From the NCBI GenBank assembly GCA_036583965.1, contig JAZBQD010000001.1:19066608-19130607 (forward strand): a DNA stretch of 64,000 bases, given 5' to 3'. Numbering within the stretch: position 1 is the stretch's first letter; each line of letters begins with the position of its first letter. The stretch comes from Prunella strophiata. Taxonomy: Eukaryota; Chordata; Aves; Passeriformes; Prunellidae. Shown one piece after another: positions 34,507-46,489 of this stretch. The translations under genes and the position numbers were made by a program. The notes under the pieces are model-generated. The model saw only the letters and a program-made list of their open reading frames with translations. It made no database searches and was not told where the DNA came from.

Positions 34507-37500
34507 ATGGGGAGGATTCCAGGGATGCAGGAGGGTTCCAGGGATGCAGGGGGGTTCCAGGGATGCAGGAGGGTTCCAGGGATGCTGGGGGGTTCCAGGG
34601 ATGCAGGAGGGTTCCAGGGATGCAGGGGGGTTCCAGGGATGCAGGAGGGTTCCAGGGATGCAGGAGGATTCCAGGGATGCAGGGGATTCCAGGGATGCAG
34701 GGGGGTTCCAGGGATGCAGGGGGGTTCCAGGGATGCAGGAGGGTTCCAGGGATGCAGGGGGGTTCCAGGGATGCAGGGGGGTTCCAGGGATGCAGGGGGG
34801 TTCCAGGGATGGGGAGGATTCCAGGGATGCAGGAGGGTTCCAGGATGCAGGGGGGTTCNNNNNNNNNNNNNNNNNNNNNNNNNNNNNNNNNNNNNNNNNN
34901 NNNNNNNNNNNNNNNNNNNNNNNNNNNNNNNNNNNNNNNNNNNNNNNNNNNNNNNNNNNNNNNNNNNNNNNNNNNNNNNNNNNNNNNNNNNNNNNNNNNN
35001 NNNNNNNNNNNNNNNNNNNNNNNNNNNNNNNNNNNNNNNNNNNNNNNNNNNNNNNNNNNNNNNNNNNNNNNNNNNNNNNNNNNNNNNNNNNNNNNNNNNN
35101 NNNNNNNNNNNNNNNNNNNNNNNNNNNNNNNNNNNNNNNNNNNNNNNNNNNNNNNNNNNNNNNNNNNNNNNNNNNNNNNNNNNNNNNNNNNNNNNNNNNN
35201 NNNNNNNNNNNNNNNNNNNNNNNNNNNNNNNNNNNNNNNNNNNNNNNNNNNNNNNNNNNNNNNNNNNNNNNNNNNNNNNNNNNNNNNNNNNNNNNNNNNN
35301 NNNNNNNNNNNNNNNNNNNNNNNNNNNNNNNNNNNNNNNNNNNNNNNNNNNNNNNNNNATGCAGGGGATTCCAGGGATGCAGGAGGGTTCCAGGGATGCA
35401 GGGGGATTCCAGGGATGCAGGAGGGTTCCAGGGATGCAGGGGGATTCCAGGGATGCAGGGGGATTCCAGGGATGCAGGAGGGTTCCAGGGATGCAGGAGG
35501 GTTCCAGGGATGCAGGAGGGTTCCAGGGATGCAGGGGGATTCCAGGGATGCAGGGGGATTCCAGGGATGCAGGGGGATTCCAGGGATGCAGGGGGATTCC
35601 AGGGATGCTGGGGGGTTCCAGGGATGCAGGAGGGTTCCAGGGATGCAGGGGGATTCCAGGGATGCAGGGGGATTCCAGGGATGCAGGGGGATTCCAGGGA
35701 TGCAGGAGGGTTCCAGGGATGCAGGGGGATTCCAGGGATGCAGGGGGATTCCAGGGATGCAGGGGGATTCCAGGGATGCAGGGGGATTCCAGGGATGCAG
35801 GGGGATTCCAGGGATGCAGGGGGATTCCAGGGATGCAGGGGGATTCCAGGGATGCAGGGGGATTCCAGGGATGCAGGGGGATTCCAGGGATGCAGGGGGA
35901 TTCCAGGGATGCAGGGGGATTCCAGGGATGCAGGAGGGTTCCAGGGATGCAGGGGGATTCCAGGGATGCAGGGGGATTCCAGGGATGCAGGGGGATTCCA
36001 GGGATGCAGGGGGATTCCAGGGATGCAGGGGGATTCCAGGGATGCAGGGGGATTCCAGGGATGCAGGGGGATTCCAGGGATGCAGGGGGATTCCAGGGAT
36101 GCAGGGGGATTCCAGGGATGCAGGGGGATTCCAGGGATGCAGGGGGATTCCAGGGATGCAGGGGGATTCCAGGGATGCAGGGGGATTCCAGGGATGCAGG
36201 GGGATTCCAGGGATGCAGGGGGATTCCAGGGATGCAGGGGGATTCCAGGGATGCAGGGGGATTCCAGGGATGCAGGGGGATTCCAGGGATGCAGGGGGAT
36301 TCCAGGGATGCAGGGGGATTCCAGGGATGCAGGAGGGTTCCAGGGATGCAGGGGGATTCCAGGGATGCAGGGGGATTCCAGGGATGCAGGAGGGTTCCAG
36401 GGATGCAGGGGGATTCCAGGGATGCAGGAGGGTTCCAGGGATGCAGGGGGATTCCAGGGATGCAGGGGGATTCCAGGGATGCAGGGGGATTCCAGGGATG
36501 CAGGGGGATTCCAGGGATGCAGGGGGATTCCAGGGATGCAGGGGGATTCCAGGGATGCAGGGGGATTCCAGGGATGCAGGAGGGTTCCAGGGATGCAGGG
36601 GGATTCCAGGGATGCAGGAGGGTTCCAGGGATGCAGGGGGATTCCAGGGATGCAGGGGGATTCCAGGGATGCAGGGGGGTTCCAGGGATGCAGGGGGGTT
36701 CCAGGGATGCAGGGGGATTCCAGGGATGCAGGGGGATTCCAGGGATGCAGGGGGATTCCAGGGATGCAGGAGGGTTCCAGGGATGCAGGGGGATTCCAGG
36801 GATGCAGGGGGATTCCAGGGATGCAGGGGGATTCCAGGGATGCAGGAGGGTTCCAGGGATGCAGGGGGATTCCAGGGATGCAGGAGGGTTCCAGGGATGC
36901 AGGGGGATTCCAGGGATGCAGGGGGATTCCAGGGATGCAGGGGGATTCCAGGGATGCAGGAGGGTTCCAGGGATGCAGGGGGATTCCAGGGATGCAGGAG
37001 GGTTCCAGGGATGCAGGGGGATTCCAGGGATGCAGGAGGGTTCCAGGGATGCAGGGGGATTCCAGGGATGCAGGGGGATTCCAGGGATGCAGGAGGGTTC
37101 CAGGGATGCAGGGGGATTCCAGGGATGCAGGGGGATTCCAGGGATGCAGGGGGATTCCAGGGATGCAGGGGGATTCCAGGGATGCTGGGGGGTTCCAGGG
37201 ATGCAGGAGGGTTCCAGGGATGCAGGGGGATTCCAGGGATGCAGGGGGATTCCAGGGATGCAGGGGGATTCCAGGGATGCAGGAGGGTTCCAGGGATGCA
37301 GGAGGGTTCCAGGGATGCAGGAGGGTTCCAGGGATGCAGGGGGATTCCAGGGATGCTGGGGGGTTCCAGGGATGCAGGGGGATTCCAGGGATGCAGGGGG
37401 ATTCCAGGGATGCAGGGGGATTCCAGGGATGCAGGGGGATTCCAGGGATGCAGGGGGATTCCAGGGATGCAGGGGGATTCCAGGGATGCAGGAGGGTTCC

Positions 37501-39590
37501 AGGGATGCAGGGGGGTTCCAGGGATGCAGGGGGGTTCCAGGGATGCAGGGGGGTTCCAGGGATGCAGGGGGGTTCCAGGGATGCAGGGGGGTTCCAGGGA
37601 TGCAGGGGGGTTCCAGGGATGCTGGGGGGTTCCAGGGATGCTGGGGGGTTCCAGGGATGCTGGGGAGTTCCAGGGATGCTGGGGGGTTCCAGGGATGCTG
37701 GGGGGTTCCAGGGATGCTGGGGGGTTCCAGGGATGCAGGAGGATTCCAGGGATGCAGGGGGGTTCCAGGGATGCAGGGGGGTTCCAGGGATGCAGGGGAT
37801 TCCAGGGATGCAGGAGGATTCCAGGGATGCAGGGGGGTTCCAGGGATGCAGGAGGATTCCAGGGATGCTGGGGGGTTCCAGGGATGCAGGAGGGTTCCAG
37901 GGATGCAGGAGGGTTCCAGGGATGCAGGGGGGTTCCAGGGATGCAGGGGGGTTCCAGGGATGCAGGGGATTCCAGGGATGCTGGGGGGTTCCAGGGATGC
38001 AGGGGGGTTCCAGGGATGCAGGGGGGTTCCAGGGATGCAGGGGGGTTCCAGGGATGGGGAGGATTCCAGGGATGCAGGAGGGTTCCAGGGATGCAGGGGG
38101 GTTCCAGGGATGCAGGGGGGTTCCAGGATGCAGGGGATTCCAGGGATGCTGGGGGGTTCCAGGGATGCAGGGGGGTTCCAGGATGCAGGGGATTCCAGGG
38201 ATGCAGGGGGGGTTCCAGGGATGGGGAGGATTCCAGGGATGCTGGGGGGTTCCAGGGATGCAGGAGGGTTCCAGGGATGCAGGAGGTTCCAGGGATGCTG
38301 GGGGGTTCCAGGGATGCAGGGGGGTTCCAGGGATGCTGGGGGGTTCCAGGGATGCAGGGGGGGTTCCAGGGATGCTGGGGGGTTCCAGGGATGCAGGGGG
38401 GTTCCAGGGATGCAGGGGGGTTCCAGGGATGCAGGAGGGTTCCAGGGATGCAGGGGATTCCAGGGATGCAGGGGGGTCCAGGGATGCAGGGGGGTTCCAG
38501 GGATGCAGGGGATTCCAGGGATGCAGGGGGGTTCCAGGGATGCAGGGGGGTTCCAGGATGCAGGGGATTCCAGGGATGCAGGGGGGTTCCAGGATGCAGG
38601 GGGGTTCCAGGGATGCAGGAGGGTTCCAGGGATGCAGGGGGGTTCCAGGATGCAGGGGGGTCCAGGGATGCAGGGGGGTCCAGGGATGCAGGAGGATTCC
38701 AGGGATGCAGGAGGGTTCAGGGATGCAGGAGGGTTCCAGGATGCAGGGGATTCCAGGGATGCAGGGGGGTTCCAGGATGCAGGGGATTCCAGGGATGCAG
38801 GGGGGGTTCCAGGGATGCAGGGGGGTTCCAGGGATGCAGGGGGGTTCCAGGGATGCAGGGGGGGTTCCAGGGATGGGGAGGATTCCAGGGATGCAGGGGG
38901 GTTCCAGGATGCAGGAGGGTTCCAGGGATGCTGGGGGGTTCCAGGGATGCAGGGGGGTTCCAGGGATGCTGGGGGGTTCCAGGATGCAGGGGGGTTCCAG
39001 GGATGCAGGGGATTCCAGGGATGCAGGGGGGGTTCCAGGGATGCAGGGGGGTTCCAGGGATGCAGGGGGATTCCAGGGATGCAGGAGGGTTCCAGGGATG
39101 CAGGAGGATTCCAGGGATGCAGGGGGGTTCCAGGGATGCAGAGGGTTCCAGGGATGCAGGGGGGTTCCAGGGATGCCGGAGGGTTCCAGGGATGCAGGGG
39201 GGTCCAGGGATGCAGGAGGATTCCAGGGATGCAGAGGGTTCCAGGGATGCCGGAGGGTTCCAGGATGCTGGGGGGTTCCAGGGATGCAGGGGGGTTCCAG
39301 GATGCAGGGGATTCCAGGGATGCAGGGGGGTCCAGGGATGCAGGGGGGTTCCAGGGATTCAGGGGGGTTCCAGGGATGCAGGAGGGTTCCAGGGATGCTG
39401 GGGGGTTCCAGGGATGCAGGGGGGTTCCAGGGATGCAGGGGCATTCCAGGGATGCTGGGGATTCCAGGGTTGCAGGGGGGGGTTCCAGGGATGCAGGGGG
39501 GTTCCAGGGATGCAGGGGGATTCCAGAGATGCAGGAGGGTTTCAGGGATGCAGGAGGGTTCCAGAGATGCAGGGAGTTCCAGGGATGCAG
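34507..39590. repeat. 19-bp G-rich minisatellite, about 240 visible units plus a gap
   Basis: The unit is ATTCCAGGGATGCAGGGGG with variants ending GGGGGG(TT), GGAGGG(TT), GGAGGA(TT), CTGGGGGG(TT), plus shortened units (CCAGGATGC) and GGGATGGGGAGG units. The middle (35359 to about 37490) is homogeneous, while the left end and the 37.5-39.6 kb part are much more heterogeneous. Three + frames and a minus frame are stop-free because the unit lacks stops and 19 cycles through frames, giving 19-residue GCRGIPGMQGDSRDAGGFQ repeats; these are not proteins. Runs of three to six G at short spacing are canonical G-quadruplex-forming sequence. Confidence 0.97.
34859..35358. other. Assembly gap of 500 N inside the 19-bp minisatellite
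   Basis: Exactly 500 N with minisatellite units on both sides. The round number suggests a placeholder, so the true array length is unknown. Confidence 0.98.
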
Positions 39591-41468
39591 GCACTCAGCA
39601 TTCCTGCAGTTTCTCTGGCAGGTTGCAGTGCCTGCATCCCTAAGATTTGATGCAGGCTCCTAGAGCTGCCTGCACAACCTGCAGGCTTGGCTTTTACTTT
39701 TCTAATAACTCCCAGGCTTGCTGGTTTAATTTTAATAGTAAATGCAGTTTCTATTTATGTCCTGAGACTCCAGGCTGTAAAGAACTTGACTATCCCTAGA
39801 AACCTGCATGGATAATGATCTTTTTTGGAGATAAATGCCTTATTAACATGCCTGGGACTTAATAATGGATGAGAAAATCAGATGCATTTCATGTCCCAGA
39901 GCCAGATTTAGAATTAAAGCTGGTGCTGTTGATGCCATAAGTTTAGTTCTGGGGAGTAAATATATATCTGCTAACTTTGGGAATGTCAGAGGAAAAGAGG
40001 AATAGCACACTGGTGGCAGATGCTAAATCTGTACCATGGGCCAGGCTGTTGCTTCATTCCTGGTGCTGCAGGAGCAGGGAGCTGCTGTCTGTGCCCAGAG
40101 CAGCCATTCCAAATAAATAATTGGAATATCAGCCTTTTGATGAATGCTCAGCCAGCAACTCATGGAAAAACAGATGTTCCCCTGAATCCCTGCTCACATT
40201 TGCACACGCTGCTGTTGGGATACAGGTGTTCCCTGGAATTGTCTGGGGCCTCAGTTCAACATCTGGCAGCGTTTGCTCCATTAGCTCTGTAATTGTTTTG
40301 TACTTGTTTGATTTCCCTGCTGGTCAGTGGGGAGGGCTGGGAAAAGCCAGGTTTGCACCAGGAGCTCGTGGCTGTGGTGTCAGGAACCTCTTTGCTGTGA
40401 CTGCTGCTGCTCTCAGGGGGCTTTGTGGAGGATGAACGTTCTGGGGTAGCTTTTGTTAGTGGAGTTTCAGTGCTGCTTTGTGAAAAATTGGAGAGAGTTG
40501 TACCTGTATAGAAATACACATAAATAAATAGACACTTCCTAAGTGGAAGCTGCAGGGGGAAAAGGCTACAAAGACTATGGATTTTTTCCTGGTGTAAACT
40601 TCAGTGTGTGCTGGTTTGAAGCTGCTGCTTCCTGGGAACCCCTGGGATGTACAGAGTGAGCAGGGCCCTGTGCTCACCTCACAAGATCAGTGGCTTAGTC
40701 TGAACATCAAGAACTGTTGTTTGGCTTTAAAAATAATCCCCAGTGTGGCTTTTATGGTGTTTGAAAAGATTCTGGTTCATGTTTTTGTCAGTGTGAGGAT
40801 GCAGCTGGCTCAGCGTGAGGGAGCTGTATCCAAACACCTCCAGAGAGGGGATTTTCCTGGGATGTGGATTTCCTTGGTGACAGTCACTCCTGCCTGGCTG
40901 CCAGCTCGGGATGTGGATGGGCCACATGGGCCAGGCCATGACAGGAGCTGAGAAAAAGATTGAGCATGGCTGTGGAAAATACTCTGAGCTTAAAATAGGG
41001 AGAACACGGGGTGGAAGCCTTAAGGAATAAGGTCTGTAAGGTGCACTTCAGCTGGAAGAGGAGATCCTGTCTGTCTGTCTGTCTGTCTGTGTGTCTGACA
41101 TCAACAAGATGTCATCTGAGAGAGCTGCACATGCAGGCAATGAAAGGACAGTCCCTGGAAGCAGAGATGTGGCACTCCAGGCCCCAGGGAGGGTCCTGCC
41201 CTGTTGACCCTGCTGCTGCTCTGCTGTCCCTTGGCACCCCAGTTCTGCTGGCTCAGCCATGGGTTGGGCTGTGCCTGTGAGTTTGATCATTAAACTGGCT
41301 CAGATGTCAGGGAAAAGTGAGTTTTCCTTGCTCCTCCCCCTGGTTTGCAGGGTGATGTGTGGGTGTGTTGGGTAGGAGACAAAAGGAATGAGAATGTGCC
41401 TGTGCTCACAAACCCTTTGTGCTCTGGAGCAGCTGATCCCTGTGTGCTGGGAGCAGCAGGATCCACAG
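39591..41468. other. No gene seen; one TCTG microsatellite
   Basis: Single-copy-looking. A (TCTG)n run lies at about 41067-41097. 39680-39960 is repeat-free and could be a conserved non-coding element, which I cannot test. Confidence 0.5.
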
Positions 41469-41690
41469 AAACCTGGAACACTTTGGGTTGGAAGGGATCT
41501 TTAAAGGCCACCTAATCCAGCCCCCTGATGAGCAGGGACATGGACTCAGAATCATTTAAATTGGGAAGAGCTTTGAGATGATCAGAATGATGATCCTGCT
41601 CCAGTCCTGTCCAAGCCTTGGGCACTTCAGGGATGGGCACAGCCACAGCTTCTCTGGGCAGCCTCTGCCAGGCCCTCAGCACCTTATCAT
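41469..41690 (-). mobile_element. Diverged CR1 fragment
   Basis: CACTTTGGGTTGGAAGGGAT, AAAGGCCACCTAATCCAGCC and CACAGCTTCTCTGGGCAGCC are CR1 words in reverse orientation. An internal stretch looks rearranged (a second tip-like AATCATTTAAATTGGGAAGA). Confidence 0.75.
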
Positions 41691-44118
41691 CAAAAGCTTT
41701 TTCCTTTCAGTCTTGGCAGCTCCATGGCCAGGGAAGCTGCTGGAGGGGAGTCTCAGCACTGCAGAGGTGAGGAGAGGAATTAGAAACCTGGAAACAGTGG
41801 TGCCATCACCACATTCTCCAGTTACACAGCTAAAAATCTGCATTGCTGTACTTGGGAAGCAGCTGAAGGCCTTAAAAGCAAGAACTTTTACAGCTCAAGG
41901 GACACATGAGACATGTTAGCTCCATGAAGGACACAGGGAGGAGGAGAGGGGATGGCTGGGTGCCCTGAAGCAGCAGATCTGAGCAGCTCTGTGCTGGGGC
42001 TGGAATTCCTGACCCATCCCACCAGCGAGCTGGCCAGCCAAGGAAAACCTTCTCTGTTAACTTCCATATTGTCAGTCTCCATTTCCATCTGCAGCACTGA
42101 GAAGATCCTTCTGTCTTTAAATTTGGCCAAGCAACTGGATTTGACTCTGAAAGATGTGCCAAAGGCTCTGCTGCTGAGCTTCCTCCCCTGGTGTCACCCC
42201 TGAGGGGTGTCCCGTGGTGCTGGTCCCAGCCTGGAGGGGCTGTGGGGTTCTGGCTCTGCTCTGGGGGAGCTCAGCAGAGTCAGGAGTGAGCTGCTGCCTC
42301 TGCAGGTGTTCAGTGACTGCACCAGCAGTGAGACAGCTCCCCATGCACACTTAAATCCTTCATTCAGCCCCAGCATTCCTTTCATTGTCGGGATTTAGAT
42401 TTCAGCAGTGCTAGACTTGGATACACCTGTGAGGGTCCCAACCTGCTGTGCTGAAAACCTTTAAGGCACAGCCCTGCTGCCCTCCTTCCTTCCTTCCTGT
42501 GCTGCACCCCTTGACGTGTTGGGGTGAATTCTCACTCATCCAGTTGTGTGTTCTCTTTTTCTGACCCTACAGACTCAGGCAAGGCACACTTCTGCTTTTG
42601 CTTTTTCCCTTCCTCCCCTTCTCTCCTCCTAAAATGAAACTGCAGCTGAAACACAAGCGTTCAGTCTGGCCATGATGCAGCATAAAACTCTTCTGTGAGT
42701 ATTTCCCCTTGGCTGTAATTAGTTTTTGTGTTCAAGGAGCAATTTTGAACATTCATCCAGAGCCTTTACAAGGGAGCATCTGTGTGAGGACATGTTTTGT
42801 ACAGCTGAGGAGCAGAAGGGCCGCTGGGACGGAACCAAAGGCAACTTCTCAAGTTAATTGTAAGATTTTATTGGTGTTTCACTCCACTGCTCAAGGGTTT
42901 CTCGTGTGAATCAATGGCAGCCTGCCTAATTTATGTGTGAGCCCTGCTTGAAAAGCAGCCCAGATTGATTTGCTGACAGGGCATGGGGAAAGGTGACTCT
43001 AATTTGTGACTTCAGCAGGCCTGTTGGGACAGGGGGTGCTGGAAACTTGGGAAAATGGAACTGCAAGTTTTTGCTTTGGCTTGAAAGGTTCCCCATCCCT
43101 GTTCAGTAAAATGCCATTGATTTGGGGTATGGGTAGCTCATCAGTATTATAAGAGATATTAATGAGATGTTAAAACCAGTCAAAGTGGTTTTCATCTGAA
43201 ATGTTTGTTCCTCTAAGATTTTTTTAAGCAAATCCTGGAGCTTTGTTGCTGGCCAATGTTGAATTATTTGATTAGTGCCCTGGTTAGTCTGATGAGTCTC
43301 TTTTCCTTCTCTGTGTTTGTGTTAATGACCTCAGTCCTTTGCTGAGCTTGCAGGAGAAATAGTAAATAATTCAAAGCAGAGCCTTGCTGCAGAGACCTTC
43401 CTTAACTAAAATGAGACCACAAAGGGTGGACAGTGAATACACAGCAAGAGACACATTTGGGTGTGGAACAGAAGTGTGAAATGGCTGTGACATAGACCTG
43501 ACAGTAGACCACAATACTTAGAAATAATCCAGTGGTTTTTTCCTTCATTTTCCACACAAAATCCCTCAGTGCCTTCATCTTAGCTCAGTCTCTCACAGCT
43601 TGATCCTCCCATTGGGCATCCCCTGACCAGGGCTGTGTGAGGTGCCCTGGGGACAGTGACAGCAGCAGGGTGTGGAGGTGGCAGCTGTGTTGGGGTGTCA
43701 CAGCTGCCACACCAGCCCCGGAGTCACAACCATTTCCTTTAGCCTGGGGTCAAGGACAGTGGCCAGAGCCTGGGGTTTCCTGCTGACTCAGCACTGACAT
43801 CCTGCTGTCCCTGTCACTGACCACAGCAAGCAGCCCTGCACATTCACCCCTTTCAAGCTGGAGCTCATTATCTCAGTTTAATTTTGTCTGTGCTGAGCCT
43901 CTGCCTCGAAACTTTAAAGTGTCTTTTTGGGCTTTTGCCTCTGATCTAGAATTCCTGGTGATTGGGGATTGCCAGAGCGAGCCCAGGCAAGTCCTAAACC
44001 TCCCAAAAGCAGCCCAGGCCTTTTCTCCCACACTCTTTGAATAGATTGGCTCCTCTTTGTGGGCTCCAAAGCTGGGCTTACTCAGATGTTCCTCAAAGCT
44101 GCTGGGGAAGGGGGGCCA
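41691..44118. other. No gene seen
   Basis: Mostly repeat-free, mixed composition; the stretch leading to the candidate promoter. No exon recognised. Confidence 0.45.
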
Positions 44119-44231
44119 GGGCGGGCTGGCTCCTCACTCATGATAACATTTTCTATATATAAAACTGCGTGGCTGGCTGCTAATGAAACCCTCTGTTAAC
44201 TCCTGCAGCCGTCAGCAGCAGGTACAGCAGG
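44119..44231 (+). promoter_or_regulatory. Candidate TATA-containing promoter and short first exon
   Basis: A GC box (GGGCGGGC, 44119-44126), a GATAA motif (44142-44146) and a strong TATA-like element (TATATATAAAA, 44154-44164) lie in promoter-like order. A start site would be expected near 44184-44190. Downstream, CAG|GTACAG at 44221/44222 and CAG|GTGCCA at 44230/44231 could serve as splice donors. The exon would therefore be short, non-coding and on the + strand. The surrounding 43.0-44.6 kb is largely free of CR1 and other repeats. The receptor ATG exon of PTPRE has just 7 nt of 5'UTR and needs an upstream non-coding exon, so this is a candidate, but it is inference from motifs alone. Confidence 0.3.
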
Positions 44232-44829
44232 TGCCACTGGCTCTCCCCAGGTCGTTTTGTTAATTGGGAGCAAGTTGTTAATTGCAGGCACTCAGCCCTG
44301 CACTGCAGAACCGCTGCTGCCGCAACCCCGAACGGCAGCGATGAGGAAATGGTGAAACAGCCTGAAAAAAGGGAATAAGTCCAAGCCCAACTGCAGGGGA
44401 GAAGTAAAAAAAAAAAAAACCCACAAACTGAAAAGAGTCAGTTCTTCCTGCAAAATGTCATACAACAGAGATTCATCTCAGGGGATTGATTACACGAACC
44501 TGCAGAAAGACGGGGATTTAAATACTGCAGGCAGCTAATTCAGCTCTTCCTGGAGCTGAGGAAACGTTCTTTAGCTGCAGGAATCCTTCTGGAGGAGGTT
44601 TTGTTTTGCATGGGAGCAGCTGGCTGAGAATGGCACCTGTGTGTGGAGTCACCTGCTGGCAGCTGGCGTGTGCCACCGAGCGAGGATGGGGGGCAAGGTG
44701 AGCTTAGGGGGGTGGCACACTGGCAGGGGGCCTGGTGGAGGGATGGTGGCATCCAGCTCTGGGATTTGCTGTCCTGCTTCCCAGTTTGGGGCTGCTCTGC
44801 TCTGGCTGAGGCTGTCGTGCAGTGGGGTT

Positions 44830-45145
44830 TGGTCTGAGCTGCTCATCCACATCTCCAGGTCTCCAGCACCCCTGGCTGGCCTCTGCCCCCTCACCCATCA
44901 TCTGCTGCCCCTCACAACCTCCCAAAGGCAGGGATGGCTCAACCTGTGCCCACATCAGAACTTCACAGGCCAGCCCAGCTGGAAAACAGCCATTGAAAGC
45001 CAGTTTGTCCTTCCCTTGTCACAGCCCATGTGTCCCATCCTGCAGCCACGTCACCAGGCAGCTCTGGCTGCCCATTCCCTGCTGCCCCAGGAGCCTTTCC
45101 ATCACCCTTGGCTGCTGAGGAGAGCAAACCCAGCAGTTTTCCATC
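44830..45145 (+). repeat. Inverted repeat, left arm (316 bp)
   Basis: Reading outward to inward it begins TGGTCTGAGCTGCTCATCCA and ends CAGCAGTTTTCCATC. It is the near-perfect reverse complement of 45465-45779, with only occasional substitutions and short indels. The similar open frames over the two arms (AALAAHSLLPQEPFHHPWLL) merely reflect this symmetry. Confidence 0.95.
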
Positions 45146-45464
45146 AGAGCTGGCACTTCAGAGCAAGGTTGTCACTGCAGTGAGGAGCTGTCCCCTCAGA
45201 GCTGTGGTTTGCTGCTGAGCCACAGCTGGGCAGAGCTGCAGCAAAGACACCAAGGAAATTCTCTCTGGCACTGAAAAGAGAAGAATCAGCTTCTCGTGAA
45301 TTTTGTGGTTTCTGAAAATACTTCTGGGTGTGTGGAGTCTGAAGAGACCTCTGGAGTTGGTGTTGTGCTGCTGTGCAGCTGCACCTTCATGAAGTGGTTG
45401 GGTCTGTGTGTCCCCGAGGGGACACTTCCTGCTGCTGAGAGTGCTGAAGGTGGGTGAAGGAACA

Positions 45465-45779
45465 GATGGAAAACTGCTGGGTTTGCTCTCCTCAGCAGCC
45501 AAGGGTGATGGAAAGGCTCCTGGGGCAGCAGGGAATGGGCAGCCAGAGCCACCTGGTGATGTGGCTGCAGGATGGGACACAGGCTGTGACAAGGGAAGGA
45601 CAAACTGGCTTTCAAGTGGGTGTTTTCCAGCTGGGCTGGCCTGTGAGGTTCAGATCTGGGCACAGGTGGAGCCATCCCTGCCTTTGGGAGGTTGTGAGGG
45701 GCAGGAGATGATGGGTGAGGGGGCAGAGGCCAGCCAGGGGTGCTGGAGACCTGGAGATGTGGATGAGCAGCTCACACCA
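45465..45779 (-). repeat. Inverted repeat, right arm (315 bp)
   Basis: It begins GATGGAAAACTGCTGGGTTT and ends GGATGAGCAGCTCACACCA. The 319-bp spacer (45146-45464) is not self-complementary over its length. Outside the arms the symmetry stops abruptly. Confidence 0.95.
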
Positions 45780-46489
45780 GATCACCAGGAATGGGATGGG
45801 ACCAGCCTGTGGTGAGGGATTGAGCTTGGGGACGTGTCAAGGACCTTTTCCAAACGAGCATTTTACAGCTCTGTTGGTTTTATTTAGAGTTAATCCTCTT
45901 GCACTTGTGTAAGCACCTAAATAAAACATGACTCATTTAATTAATTACACTGAAATCATGGGACTTTACAACTCCACTTTAGGTAGGAGTTATTTTATCT
46001 CCTTTAATGATTAAAGCCTCTGTTCATGACACAACACAAGTGGAACTTTAAAAAATACATGGTAAGGGGACTTTAACCTACTTTTTTGTGTTTGGGGTTG
46101 TTTTGTTTTAAAACACAAGGTACTACTGGAAATTTGTTGAGATTTTGGGGAATATTTAAACAATTTTCTGTACATCAGGTAGGAAATAGTGAAATAGTGT
46201 CCTCACTGTGTTGACTTTGGAACTGTATGATCACTTCAGAAATGCACCTGCTGAGTACTGCTAGGACATTTCCTGCAAGAGCTGGAAATATCCTGCAAGG
46301 AAAGTGGCAAAAGAATTCTTCAAAAAGTCTTTGAGGGTAAATGTACATCTGTGAGAGAATGCATTAGTCATCCTGACCTCTTTTATTGCAGCATGAAAAC
46401 AGCTTTGAATTGGAAAATACTTTTCATCTCTCTCTCTCTTACTGAAGTAGTTCCTTCCATTTTTTTCTGTGCACTTTTCCTAATGTGGT
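45780..46489. other. No gene seen
   Basis: AT-rich single-copy sequence between the inverted repeat and a CR1. Confidence 0.5.

Noticed and set aside
34400..39663. Open reading frames of more than 1,690 codons on both strands, with collagen-like or Gly/Pro-rich 19-residue repeats
   Set aside because: They are created by a stop-free 19-bp DNA repeat (which cycles through all frames) and run through the N gap. The same peptide appears in all three + frames, which no real protein would do.
41888..42162. Overlapping open frames near 42 kb as a possible small gene
   Set aside because: No domain, no splice support and comparable open frames on both strands; consistent with chance.
44641..45675. 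Two similar open frames on opposite strands suggesting a duplicated gene
   Set aside because: The similarity is fully explained by the inverted DNA repeat. There are no domains, introns or start contexts to support coding.
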